Source: Paraescarpia echinospica
Taxonomy: Eukaryota > Annelida > Polychaeta > Sabellida > Siboglinidae
Length of the DNA stretch: 64,000 nt
Direction: 5' to 3'
Assembly (NCBI GenBank): GCA_020002185.1
Contig: CM034541.1
Coordinates: 33,789,852-33,853,851, forward strand
Below, in pieces: positions 23,209-36,749 of this stretch. The translations under genes were made by a program, and so were the position numbers. Under the pieces are notes generated by a model. It saw only the letters and a list, made by a program, of their open reading frames with translations, searched no databases and had not been told where the DNA came from. Each line of letters opens with the position of its first letter. Position 1 is the stretch's first letter.

Positions 23209-24067
23209 CATAATTTTGTTGGTCCAAGTAATACACACATTAATCTATACCAGGATGCATCTAATAGAATACATGGTGTTTGCATGTTGTGGCATCTATT
23301 TTTAAATACATGCATTGATGAGAAACCGGGAATTACTTGTCTGTGGCCTAAGAATAACTAATTTAACAAACTTCCTGCTTATAATTACATAAAAGAAAAG
23401 ACAACCTCCAACCTCCATATAAAACAACTGCATAAAAATAGATATCCATGCAAGACACAGACTCCACGTGTGACAAATGTTGTAGGGAAGGGGTACAGCT
23501 GCCAGGTTCTGTTTCTGGCACAATACACAAAATCTACAGTTAGGGGGTGATCTCAAGGGTCCTTCTCAAAACCACATCACTGGATAATGTAAACATTTAG
23601 TATTTTGGGGGCCACTGAGGTGCCCTTAGAATGATTAAATTAAATACAGATTCCTTGTGTATAGTGGCACTACCACATGTAATGTCTATGCAAAATTAGA
23701 GAAAAAGTTGCTGAACAGTTTTTGAAAAAATAGGCAAAAGGTTACATTTTTACCAGTTTTGGGGTCCTTGGAGGCCCTAGGGAGCCCTTAGAATGATTCA
23801 ATCAAATACAGATTTCTCGTGCATAGTGGCAGTGCCCTAAAATATGTCTATGCAAAATTAGAGAAAAAGTTGCTGAACGGTTTCTGAGATATGGCTGCTA
23901 ACGGCGGACGCAGAGTGATGGCAATAGTCCTTTGGATATATGTATGTGGTTGTAAGTGCAACCAATGTTACATGTGCAACCACAAGTTTGCAGCCCCCTG
24001 TAAGTGCTACATATCGTATCCCATAATTTTGTTTGGATCCAAGTAATACACACATTGAACTATGCCA
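23209..24067. other. Flank of the hairpin array and its diverged paralogue
   Basis: 23209-23290 (from CATAATTTTGTTGG) is repeated in diverged form at about 24018-24105. Between them lie two diverged copies of a roughly 100-bp segment (23621-23722 and 23786-23886; shared core GCAAAATTAGAGAAAAAGTT), the second ending GCTAACGGCGGACGCAGAGT. A single degenerate hairpin unit follows at 23934-23990. Confidence 0.65.
23934..23995. repeat. Isolated, diverged copy of the 69-bp hairpin unit
   Basis: TATGTGGTTGTAAGTGCAACC followed by ATGTTACATGTGCAACCACA corresponds to the two arms of the array unit. The downstream flank TTTGCAGCC is shared with the end of the array at 22138-22147. Confidence 0.75.
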
Positions 24068-25051
24068 GGATGCATCAAATAGAATACATAATGTTTCATT
24101 CACAGCTTGGCACTAAAAACAAATTTACCCTGTTTCCATGTCAAAAATTAGGCTTGTAAAATCAGCCTTCTACGACGAGACATGTGCACTGACAAATAAA
24201 TGGTTGTTACATCAAGGCTACTTTTATGTCTAATACATCTACCAAGTATAATGTACCATTTGATGTGAAATGGTTGCCATTGTTGGCAGCAATTATTGTA
24301 CACAATACTTGAAATCAACATACTAAAAGATTTGCCAACTCGTGAACATGCCCATATGTAAATCATAGACTGCACTGACTGGTTATTATTTTGTTCATAA
24401 AAGTATACATGTGGCCTTACGTGTGTCACATATCTTTATTATGTATGTGATGTTTGTGAAATTGACGTAGTTATTTTTGGAAAATGACCTAGCACTGGAT
24501 AGTTTATACAATTATCAATAATATATTTTAATTAATCTTTATCATAAAACAGTTTGTTCTCTGTTTGTTTGTGCACTCACATCTCCGTCAGTTTTTGAAA
24601 TTTTGCATGTGATTTAGCGGGCCCATTGAGATAGTTAATAAATTTAGACTTTTTTGAAATTCGTCCAGGGGTAGAGAACTTCAGGGGCTCAATATTTTAA
24701 AAGGCTGTATGTGGAGTTCCAGCCTGTGGAATTTAATGTTTTTCTATATCATAATAAAGATAATTATGCTATTTAAAAATATATGGATGGATGTATGCAG
24801 AAATTTGGAATAGTTTTAAATTATTGACGTTTGAAAATCCTCAGCACTTAACATGCACCAGGTCTACCTGTCATTGGTTACATTCGCAAGCTTACAAGTA
24901 GCTCCCTCTTTCGCATTTCATGTTTTTTCTACAGATGAAGCTATGTGTCATTTTGTCATTTAGTGTCGAAATTATCGCTCGTCAAGTTAGTGTATTATAA
25001 AAAGAGTGTCAAAAGTTATATTGGATAACTAGAAATACGACATATCTATTA

Positions 25052-25473
25052 TTATAAAACAGTTCATTCTCTGTTTGTTTGTGCACCCACATCTCCTTTA
25101 CACCAAGGCTACTACTTATATGTATTACCTGCTATTTTTGTTAACACATTCTTTCATAATTGAGCTGTAGATATTTCTGTTTTGAAAATTTATTTTATAT
25201 GTGGGTCAAATAAACACTTCCAATTTCGATTTAGTTTTGCATGTATCGGGCTGAAATTTCAACCCAGCATCCGCTGTTACTGGTTGTGTCAGTCTGATGG
25301 GTGAGCGATTGAGATTTCTGGCAAAAGGTTGTCCTAACAACTAGGCCAGTGACCAGTTACCATTTATTAATGCAGGTAGGCTAGAAATATTTTGGGATGG
25401 TTTGAGGAATCTGATACATATGACTGCCTTTTTTCTCCAGGCAACGTCGGGTAACTCAGCTACTGTTTTATAA
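25052..25473. mobile_element. Helitron/Helentron-like non-autonomous element (repeated in each 4.2-kb unit)
   Basis: Bounded by the inverted pair TTATAAAACAGT (25052-25063) and ACTGTTTTATAA (25462-25473). The left end continues CATTCTCTGTTTGTTTGTG. The right end is preceded by GGCAACGTCGGGTAACTCAG, a motif I associate with Helitron-type 3' ends. A second left-end-like sequence (ATAAAACAGTTTGTTCTCTG) lies at 24544-24563. No Rep/helicase coding was seen. The assignment is by pattern only. Confidence 0.5.
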
Positions 25474-27402
25474 AAAAAACATAACTTAAGTTTAAATTCA
25501 CTGTGTCACTCTGTGATAAAATGCTGTCGATAAAAAAATATATATTATATTTAGCGTTACGTGTGTGATGCACAAAAATATAGATGTGTGCATCAGTTAA
25601 TGAGTTATTGCCAAAAGCTAGGCTGTTATCATTATTACATTAAATTAACCAAGTAATTTGTTGGAAAATGTTGACCTATTTAGGCTATTAAAGGGATATT
25701 CAATAACAAATTATAGAACATGTCATAATAAAGGTACATGTTAATTGTCATAAAATTATACATTTAGCAAAATTTAGTGGTGTGTGTGTGTTACTATAAA
25801 TAATGTGAGTGTACTGTGCATCATTGACACTGTATCATGCATGTATTAGTGTGCGTGCGTGCAGGCGAGCGTGTGCCAGTGACAATCGCATGCCAATGTC
25901 AAACTAATTTTCCATCTTGAATATGACCGCTGCTTGTCTAGAGCCTCGTAATAAAAAATACTAAAATTATAATAGACGTGTTCCCAATCGCATCATAACT
26001 CGGTCAATGTTAAATCAGTCGAGTCCGTATTATCGCTCAATCATGCTTGAAGTTTCGCTACTTACAAGCAACGTTAAAGTCCTTCAAGAGGGCTATTAGT
26101 TGGTTGGCACACCAAGCAACAAGGCTGTTACCTTGCGATAAAACAGTAAATATTAATAAAGTTCAAGATTTAAACTGTCCCATATTTGATATTTACTCAC
26201 CAGTGGAGTCACCTGGCGAACAGTGCTGTGTTTTGCTACCCGCTTCGCCATCTAGCGATAAACTAATTAACAAGTCTATGTAGGGAAAGGTGGGGCATAT
26301 CCACACAACTCATTATTCGAGAACTGCCAAGTTGTATATTCTAGTCTAGTTCACAAAAGAAACACCAGGTGGCAGCATTGTAGTTTCTCTACAGATCACT
26401 CAGTGGCAGTACTATTATTCAAATTGTCCGGAAAACAACATATTATACGCCCGTGCATATGAATAAATACAACATTATTAACATGTGCATAAAAATAAGC
26501 CTGTTTGCAATAATATTTTAATGAAATGGCAAATATGCATGAGATTTACATGTTGATGCATGAGCGCGAGATGGACGCTAAATGCGCGAGACTCATGCCA
26601 AATGTGTGAAACTTGGCAACTCAGTTATTCATCACATCTTGTGGTTTATAAGTAATAATCTATGTCTATAATGTAAAATGTCATGCTGTAAGCCTTGCCT
26701 GAATTAGAGAGCAGCTTGTCAAGCCTTAGTGAGGGTCTCCATGACCTGCACTGCATCATTTGTATACTATTTATTATTATATGTATGCATTTACATACTC
26801 ACTTATTGATCGATATATATATGGGTCAAAATAAAGAACTTCTGTATGTCTGTTAAATGAGTGGTGAGGTGATTTAATTAGGGCACTTGTAAGTTGTAAC
26901 AGTAATTCATTCTTGTCTTCTTACTTTTATTTACTAAAATAGCAATTATTACAATGTGAGATCTAATACAGAGTCGATCCTTCCAGTACCAATACTGGGC
27001 CTTACATTTAACAATAATTATTCCAAAAAATAAATTGCCATTTCATGAGATCGATGTTTGATCCTAGACAAAACCAATAACATTCAACATCAGATCCCAT
27101 CATACCTTATGTGACATGTCCTCAGCTATGTAAACATCACTTATGTTCATATTCATCTATTAATGCAAAGCTATCTACATGTGTGTTCATGTCGGCACCT
27201 ACATGAACAGTGATTACAACGTAAACTATACTTTTCTGAGGACTAAATAAATGCCAACTCTCGTAATCCTGATGAGACCAATTAGTATCAATCTCACATG
27301 TTTCAAGGAGCTCCCACTAGTGGAATTTCAAACCAGAGACACATTTTCATCAAACGCAATAGCAATCATGTGTTCACATAAATATTAACTTTATACATCA
27401 AG

Positions 27403-27530
27403 CACACACGCGCGCATGCACACACAAACACGTTGTATACAGGCACACACATCACGTACACAGATAACACCAGTCACACACAGGCGTGCACACAAGCACT
27501 CACACATGCACACACACAAATCAAATCACT
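27403..27530. repeat. Degenerate CA-rich microsatellite in the 4.2-kb unit
   Basis: Interrupted CACACA runs, repeated at equivalent places in copies 2-4 (about 31628, 35854 and 40086). The fourth copy differs in its last repeats. Confidence 0.8.
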
Positions 27531-28296
27531 GTTGATAACTTGACATTCAAAAATAGTAGACTCACAATTTCTGAAATATTTGCTAATGATGGCTACAGCA
27601 TACATCATTCTATCAATTAATCTGATATTCAGCTTATATTTCAGTCAAAGGCATGGCAAGTCTGAAATACAAAGAAAATATCCACATATGACAACACAAA
27701 TACAATTCTTCTATATTTTGCTTTCCACCTAACTGTAAATAATAACGTACATATTTTATAAACATAACAACATATGAGATGTACTATAATAGACTATACA
27801 GGAAGACTACACTATAACAGGATATCCAGAAGACAAAACAAAGACAGAAATTTAGCAAGACAAAACTATGACTAGACATGACACAAAAAGTTGCAGAAAA
27901 GGTCAGTATAGAAATCACGAATGCTGTTGTGTATTCCCGTGGAGAAGACTGCTACAATTAGGTGTTTTCCACAACAAACTAATGTAACAATATGAAACAC
28001 ATCTGAAACTGCTTTTGCAAATCAATTCTCTCGAGAGTAGTTCAAATGAAACAGAGACTCTCCCTAAACCCTCGTTCTGCAAGGCAAATCACTGAAGCAG
28101 AACTTGAATCACATGACCACGGATACAATAATATCATGTTGTTTTTGTTAATGTTATTAATTCGTCCTCCATGCTGACGTGAACAAGACAACGAATATTA
28201 AAGTTGCATTCTGAGATCGTATTCCTTTTAAATACAAATTTCCAGTGACTCAACATGCCCCATACACTAGTACAGTGTATATATAATTATATGGAT

Positions 28297-31200
28297 GGAT
28301 GCATCAAATAGAATACATAATGTTTCATTCACAGCTTGGCACTAAAAACAAATTTACCGTTTCCATGTCAAAAATTAGGCTTGTAAAATCAGCCTTCTAC
28401 GACGAGACATGTGCACTGACAAATAAATGGTTGTTAAATCAAGGCTACTTTTATGTCTAATACATCTACCAAGTATAATGTACCATTTGATGTGAAATGG
28501 TTGCCATTGTTGGCAGCAATTATTGTACACAATACTTGAAATCAACATACTAAAAGATTTGCCAACTCGTGAACATGCCCATATGTAAATCATAGACTGC
28601 ACTGACTGGTTATTATTTTGTTCATAAAAGTATACATGTGGCCTTACGTGTGTCACATATCTTTATTATGTATGTGATGTTTGTGAAATTGACGTAGTTA
28701 TTTTTGGAAAATGACCTAGCACTGGATAGTTTATACAATTATCAATAATATATTTTAATTAATCTTTATCATAAAACAGTTAGTTCTCTGTTTGTTTGTG
28801 CACTCACATCTCCGTCAGTTTTTGAAATTTTGCATGTGATTTAGCGGGCCCATTGAGATAGTTAATAAATTTAGACTTTTTTGAAATTCGTCCAGGGGTA
28901 GAGAACTTCAGGGGCTCAATATTTTAAAAGGCTGTATGTGGAGTTCCAGCCTGTGGAATTTAATGTTTTTCTATATCATAATAAAGATAATTATGCTATT
29001 TAAAAATATATGGATGGATGTATGCAGAAATTTGGAATAGTTTTAAATTATTGACGTTTGAAAATCCTCAGCACTTAACATGCACCAGGTCTACCTGTCA
29101 TTGGTTACATTCGCATGCTTACAAGTAGCTCCCTCTTTCGCATTTCATGTTTTTTCTACAGATGAAGCTATGTGTCATTTTGTCATTTAGTGTCGAAATT
29201 ATCGCTCGTCAAGTTAGTGTATTATAAAAAGAGTGTCAAAAGTTATATTGGATAACTAGAAATACGACATATCTATTATTATAAAACAGTTCATTCTCTG
29301 TTTGTTTGTGCACCCACATCTCCTTTACACCAAGGCTACTACTTATATGTATTACCTGCTATTTTTGTTAACACATTCTTTCATAATTGAGCTGTAGATA
29401 TTTCTGTTTTGAAAATTTATTTTATATGTGGGTCAAATAAACACTTCCAATTTCGATTTAGTTTTGCATGTATCGGGCTGAAATTTCAACCCAGCATCCG
29501 CTGTTACTGGTTGTGTCAGTCTGATGGGTGAGCGATTGAGATTTCTGGCAAAAGGTTGTCCTAACAACTAGGCCAGTGACCAGTTACCATTTATTAATGC
29601 AGGTAGGCTAGAAATATTTTGGGATGGTTTGAGGAATCTGATACATATGACTGCCTTTTTTCTCCAGGCAACGTCGGGTAACTCAGCTACTGTTTTATAA
29701 AAAAAACATAACTTAAGTTTAAATTCACTGTGTCACTCTGTGATAAAATGCTGTCGATAAAAAAATATATATTATATTTAGCGTTACGTGTGTGATGCAC
29801 AAAAATATAGATGTGTGCATCAGTTAATGAGTTATTGCCAAAAGCTAGGCTGTTATCATTATTACATTAAATTAACCAAGTAATTTGTTGGAAAATGTTG
29901 ACCTATTTAGGCTATTAAAGGGATATTCAATAACAAATTATAGAACATGTCATAATAAAGGTACATGTTAATTGTCATAAAATTATACATTTAGCAAAAT
30001 TTAGTGGTGTGTGTGTGTTACTATAAATAATGTGAGTGTACTGTGCATCATTGACACTGTATCATGCATGTATTAGTGTGCGTGCGTGCAGGCGAGCGTG
30101 TGCCAGTGACAATCGCATGCCAATGTCAAACTAATTTTCCATCTTGAATATGACCGCTGCTTGTCTAGAGCCTCGTAATAAAAAATACTAAAATTATAAT
30201 AGACGTGTTCCCAATCGCATCATAACTCGGTCAATGTTAAATCAGTCGAGTCCGTATTATCGCTCAATCATGCTTGAAGTTTCGCTACTTACAAGCAACG
30301 TTAAAGTCCTTCAAGAGGGCTATTAGTTGGTTGGCACACCAAGCAACAAGGCTGTTACCTTGCGATAAAACAGTAAATATTAATAAAGTTCAAGATTTAA
30401 ACTGTCCCATATTTGATATTTACTCACCAGTGGAGTCACCTGGCGAACAGTGCTGTGTTTTGCTACCCGCTTCGCCATCTAGCGATAAACTAATTAACAA
30501 GTCTATGTAGGGAAAGGTGGGGCATATCCACACAACTCATTATTCGAGAACTGCCAAGTTGTATATTCTAGTCTAGTTCACAAAAGAAACACCAGGTGGC
30601 AGCATTGTAGTTTCTCTACAGATCACTCAGTGGCAGTACTATTATTCAAATTGTCCGGAAAACAACATATTATACGCCCGTGCATATGAATAAATACAAC
30701 ATTATTAACATGTGCATAAAAATAAGCCTGTTTGCAATAATATTTTAATGAAATGGCAAATATGCATGAGATTTACATGTTGATGCATGAGCGCGAGATG
30801 GACGCTAAATGCGCGAGACTCATGCCAAATGTGTGAAACTTGGCAACTCAGTTATTCATCACATCTTGTGGTTTATAAGTAATAATCTATGTCTATAATG
30901 TAAAATGTCATGCTGTAAGCCTTGCCTGAATTAGAGAGCAGCTTGTCAAGCCTTAGTGAGGGTCTCCATGACCTGCACTGCATCATTTGTATACTATTTA
31001 TTATTATATGTATGCATTTACATACTCACTTATTGATCGATATATATATGGGTCAAAATAAAGAACTTCTGTATGTCTGTTAAATGAGTGGTGAGGTGAT
31101 TTAATTAGGGCACTTGTAAGTTGTAACAGTAATTCATTCTTGTCTTCTTACTTTTATTTACTAAAATAGCAATTATTACAATGTGAGATCTAATACAGAG

Positions 31201-32523
31201 TCGATCCTTCCAGTACCAATACTGGGCCTTACATTTAACAATAATTATTCCAAAAAATAAATTGCCATTTCATGAGATCGATGTTTGATCCTAGACAAAA
31301 CCAATAACATTCAACATCAGATCCCATCATACCTTATGTGACATGTCCTCAGCTATGTAAACATCACTTATGTTCATATTCATCTATTAATGCAAAGCTA
31401 TCTACATGTGTGTTCATGTCGGCACCTACATGAACAGTGATTACAACGTAAACTATACTTTTCTGAGGACTAAATAAATGCCAACTCTCGTAATCCTGAT
31501 GAGACCAATTAGTATCAATCTCACATGTTTCAAGGAGCTCCCACTAGTGGAATTTCAAACCAGAGACACATTTTCATCAAACGCAATAGCAATCATGTGT
31601 TCACATAAATATTAACTTTATACATCAAGCACACACGCGCGCATGCACACACAAACACGTTGTATACAGGCACACACATCACGTACACAGATAACACCAG
31701 TCACACACAGGCGTGCACACAAGCACTCACACATGCACACACACAAATCAAATCACTGTTGATAACTTGACATTCAAAAATAGTAGACTCACAATTTCTG
31801 AAATATTTGCTAATGATGGCTACAGCATACATCATTCTATCAATTAATCTGATATTCAGCTTATATTTCAGTCAAAGGCATGGCAAGTCTGAAATACAAA
31901 GAAAATATCCACATATGACAACACAAATACAATTCTTCTATATTTTGCTTTCCACCTAACTGTAAATAATAACGTACATATTTTATAAACATAACAACAT
32001 ATGAGATGTACTATAATAGACTATACAGGAAGACTACACTATAACAGGATATCCAGAAGACAAAACAAAGACAGAAATTTAGCAAGACAAAACTATGACT
32101 AGACATGACACAAAAAGTTGCAGAAAAGGTCAGTATAGAAATCACGAATGCTGTTGTGTATTCCCGTGGAGAAGACTGCTACAATTAGGTGTTTTCCACA
32201 ACAAACTAATGTAACAATATGAAACACATCTGAAACTGCTTTTGCAAATCAATTCTCTCGAGAGTAGTTCAAATGAAACAGAGACTCTCCCTAAACCCTC
32301 GTTCTGCAAGGCAAATCACTGAAGCAGAACTTGAATCACATGACCACGGATACAATAATATCATGTTGTTTTTGTTAATGTTATTAATTCGTCCTCCATG
32401 CTGACGTGAACAAGACAACGAATATTAAAGTTGCATTCTGAGATCGTATTCCTTTTAAATACAAATTTCCAGTGACTCAACATGCCCCATACACTAGTAC
32501 AGTGTATATATAATTATATGGAT
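28297..32523. repeat. 4.23-kb tandem unit, copy 2
   Basis: Nearly identical to copy 1 over its full length. It shares TTCGCATGCTTAC with copy 4, against TTCGCAAGCTTAC in copies 1 and 3, and the longer A-run after TTTTATA with copy 1. Confidence 0.97.
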
Positions 32524-35500
32524 GGATGCATCAAATAGAATACATAATGTTTCATTCACAGCTTGGCACTAAAAACAAATTTACCGTTTCCATGTCAAAA
32601 ATTAGGCTTGTAAAATCAGCCTTCTACGACGAGACATGTGCACTGACAAATAAATGGTTGTTAAATCAAGGCTACTTTTATGTCTAATACATCTACCAAG
32701 TATAATGTACCATTTGATGTGAAATGGTTGCCATTGTTGGCAGCAATTATTGTACACAATACTTGAAATCAACATACTAAAAGATTTGCCAACTCGTGAA
32801 CATGCCCATATGTAAATCATAGACTGCACTGACTGGTTATTATTTTGTTCATAAAAGTATACATGTGGCCTTACGTGTGTCACATATCTTTATTATGTAT
32901 GTGATGTTTGTGAAATTGACGTAGTTATTTTTGGAAAATGACCTAGCACTGGATAGTTTATACAATTATCAATAATATATTTTAATTAATCTTTATCATA
33001 AAACAGTTAGTTCTCTGTTTGTTTGTGCACTCACATCTCCGTCAGTTTTTGAAATTTTGCATGTGATTTAGCGGGCCCATTGAGATAGTTAATAAATTTA
33101 GACTTTTTTGAAATTCGTCCAGGGGTAGAGAACTTCAGGGGCTCAATATTTTAAAAGGCTGTATGTGGAGTTCCAGCCTGTGGAATTTAATGTTTTTCTA
33201 TATCATAATAAAGATAATTATGCTATTTAAAAATATATGGATGGATGTATGCAGAAATTTGGAATAGTTTTAAATTATTGACGTTTGAAAATCCTCAGCA
33301 CTTAACATGCACCAGGTCTACCTGTCATTGGTTACATTCGCAAGCTTACAAGTAGCTCCCTCTTTCGCATTTCATGTTTTTTCTACAGATGAAGCTATGT
33401 GTCATTTTGTCATTTAGTGTCGAAATTATCGCTCGTCAAGTTAGTGTATTATAAAAAGAGTGTCAAAAGTTATATTGGATAACTAGAAATACGACATATC
33501 TATTATTATAAAACAGTTCATTCTCTGTTTGTTTGTGCACCCACATCTCCTTTACACCAAGGCTACTACTTATATGTATTACCTGCTATTTTTGTTAACA
33601 CATTCTTTCATAATTGAGCTGTAGATATTTCTGTTTTGAAAATTTATTTTATATGTGGGTCAAATAAACACTTCCAATTTCGATTTAGTTTTGCATGTAT
33701 CGGGCTGAAATTTCAACCCAGCATCCGCTGTTACTGGTTGTGTCAGTCTGATGGGTGAGCGATTGAGATTTCTGGCAAAAGGTTGTCCTAACAACTAGGC
33801 CAGTGACCAGTTACCATTTATTAATGCAGGTAGGCTAGAAATATTTTGGGATGGTTTGAGGAATCTGATACATATGACTGCCTTTTTTCTCCAGGCAACG
33901 TCGGGTAACTCAGCTACTGTTTTATAAAAAAACATAACTTAAGTTTAAATTCACTGTGTCACTCTGTGATAAAATGCTGTCGATAAAAAAATATATATTA
34001 TATTTAGCGTTACGTGTGTGATGCACAAAAATATAGATGTGTGCATCAGTTAATGAGTTATTGCCAAAAGCTAGGCTGTTATCATTATTACATTAAATTA
34101 ACCAAGTAATTTGTTGGAAAATGTTGACCTATTTAGGCTATTAAAGGGATATTCAATAACAAATTATAGAACATGTCATAATAAAGGTACATGTTAATTG
34201 TCATAAAATTATACATTTAGCAAAATTTAGTGGTGTGTGTGTGTTACTATAAATAATGTGAGTGTACTGTGCATCATTGACACTGTATCATGCATGTATT
34301 AGTGTGCGTGCGTGCAGGCGAGCGTGTGCCAGTGACAATCGCATGCCAATGTCAAACTAATTTTCCATCTTGAATATGACCGCTGCTTGTCTAGAGCCTC
34401 GTAATAAAAAATACTAAAATTATAATAGACGTGTTCCCAATCGCATCATAACTCGGTCAATGTTAAATCAGTCGAGTCCGTATTATCGCTCAATCATGCT
34501 TGAAGTTTCGCTACTTACAAGCAACGTTAAAGTCCTTCAAGAGGGCTATTAGTTGGTTGGCACACCAAGCAACAAGGCTGTTACCTTGCGATAAAACAGT
34601 AAATATTAATAAAGTTCAAGATTTAAACTGTCCCATATTTGATATTTACTCACCAGTGGAGTCACCTGGCGAACAGTGCTGTGTTTTGCTACCCGCTTCG
34701 CCATCTAGCGATAAACTAATTAACAAGTCTATGTAGGGAAAGGTGGGGCATATCCACACAACTCATTATTCGAGAACTGCCAAGTTGTATATTCTAGTCT
34801 AGTTCACAAAAGAAACACCAGGTGGCAGCATTGTAGTTTCTCTACAGATCACTCAGTGGCAGTACTATTATTCAAATTGTCCGGAAAACAACATATTATA
34901 CGCCCGTGCATATGAATAAATACAACATTATTAACATGTGCATAAAAATAAGCCTGTTTGCAATAATATTTTAATGAAATGGCAAATATGCATGAGATTT
35001 ACATGTTGATGCATGAGCGCGAGATGGACGCTAAATGCGCGAGACTCATGCCAAATGTGTGAAACTTGGCAACTCAGTTATTCATCACATCTTGTGGTTT
35101 ATAAGTAATAATCTATGTCTATAATGTAAAATGTCATGCTGTAAGCCTTGCCTGAATTAGAGAGCAGCTTGTCAAGCCTTAGTGAGGGTCTCCATGACCT
35201 GCACTGCATCATTTGTATACTATTTATTATTATATGTATGCATTTACATACTCACTTATTGATCGATATATATATGGGTCAAAATAAAGAACTTCTGTAT
35301 GTCTGTTAAATGAGTGGTGAGGTGATTTAATTAGGGCACTTGTAAGTTGTAACAGTAATTCATTCTTGTCTTCTTACTTTTATTTACTAAAATAGCAATT
35401 ATTACAATGTGAGATCTAATACAGAGTCGATCCTTCCAGTACCAATACTGGGCCTTACATTTAACAATAATTATTCCAAAAAATAAATTGCCATTTCATG

Positions 35501-36749
35501 AGATCGATGTTTGATCCTAGACAAAACCAATAACATTCAACATCAGATCCCATCATACCTTATGTGACATGTCCTCAGCTATGTAAACATCACTTATGTT
35601 CATATTCATCTATTAATGCAAAGCTATCTACATGTGTGTTCATGTCGGCACCTACATGAACAGTGATTACAACGTAAACTATACTTTTCTGAGGACTAAA
35701 TAAATGCCAACTCTCGTAATCCTGATGAGACCAATTAGTATCAATCTCACATGTTTCAAGGAGCTCCCACTAGTGGAATTTCAAACCAGAGACACATTTT
35801 CATCAAACGCAATAGCAATCATGTGTTCACATAAATATTAACTTTATACATCAAGCACACACGCGCGCATGCACACACAAACACGTTGTATACAGGCACA
35901 CACATCACGTACACAGATAACACCAGTCACACACAGGCGTGCACACAAGCACTCACACATGCACACACACAAATCAAATCACTGTTGATAACTTGACATT
36001 CAAAAATAGTAGACTCACAATTTCTGAAATATTTGCTAATGATGGCTACAGCATACATCATTCTATCAATTAATCTGATATTCAGCTTATATTTCAGTCA
36101 AAGGCATGGCAAGTCTGAAATACAAAGAAAATATCCACATATGACAACACAAATACAATTCTTCTATATTTTGCTTTCCACCTAACTGTAAATAATAACG
36201 TACATATTTTATAAACATAACAACATATGAGATGTACTATAATAGACTATACAGGAAGACTACACTATAACAGGATATCCAGAAGACAAAACAAAGACAG
36301 AAATTTAGCAAGACAAAACTATGACTAGACATGACACAAAAAGTTGCAGAAAAGGTCAGTATAGAAATCACGAATGCTGTTGTGTATTCCCGTGGAGAAG
36401 ACTGCTACAATTAGGTGTTTTCCACAACAAACTAATGTAACAATATGAAACACATCTGAAACTGCTTTTGCAAATCAATTCTCTCGAGAGTAGTTCAAAT
36501 GAAACAGAGACTCTCCCTAAACCCTCGTTCTGCAAGGCAAATCACTGAAGCAGAACTTGAATCACATGACCACGGATACAATAATATCATGTTGTTTTTG
36601 TTAATGTTATTAATTCGTCCTCCATGCTGACGTGAACAAGACAACGAATATTAAAGTTGCATTCTGAGATCGTATTCCTTTTAAATACAAATTTCCAGTG
36701 ACTCAACATGCCCCATACACTAGTACAGTGTATATATAATTATATGGAT
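32524..36749. repeat. 4.23-kb tandem unit, copy 3
   Basis: Nearly identical to copies 1 and 2. It has the shorter A-run after TTTTATA that is shared with copy 4. Confidence 0.97.

Larger units (their letters stand above)
24068..28296. repeat. 4.23-kb tandem unit, copy 1
   Basis: Starts at GGATGCATCAAATAGAATAC; the same start recurs at 28297, 32524 and 36750. The unit is AT-rich and non-coding as far as I can see. It carries a Helitron-like element (25052-25473), a second left-end-like motif (24544-24590), a CA-rich stretch (27403-27530) and a direct/palindromic patch ATGCATGAGATT...GATGCATGAGCGCGAGATG (26535-26575). Copy 1 has CCCTGTTTCC where copies 2-4 have CCGTTTCC. The 78- and 93-codon frames conserved in all copies show no domain, and the 78-codon frame lacks an ATG. 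Confidence 0.97.

Noticed and set aside
26047..26283. 78-codon frame (and a 93-codon minus-strand frame at 24148) kept in all four 4.2-kb units
   Set aside because: The units are near-identical at the DNA level, so conservation says nothing about coding; the 78-codon frame starts at TTG, and neither has a recognisable domain.
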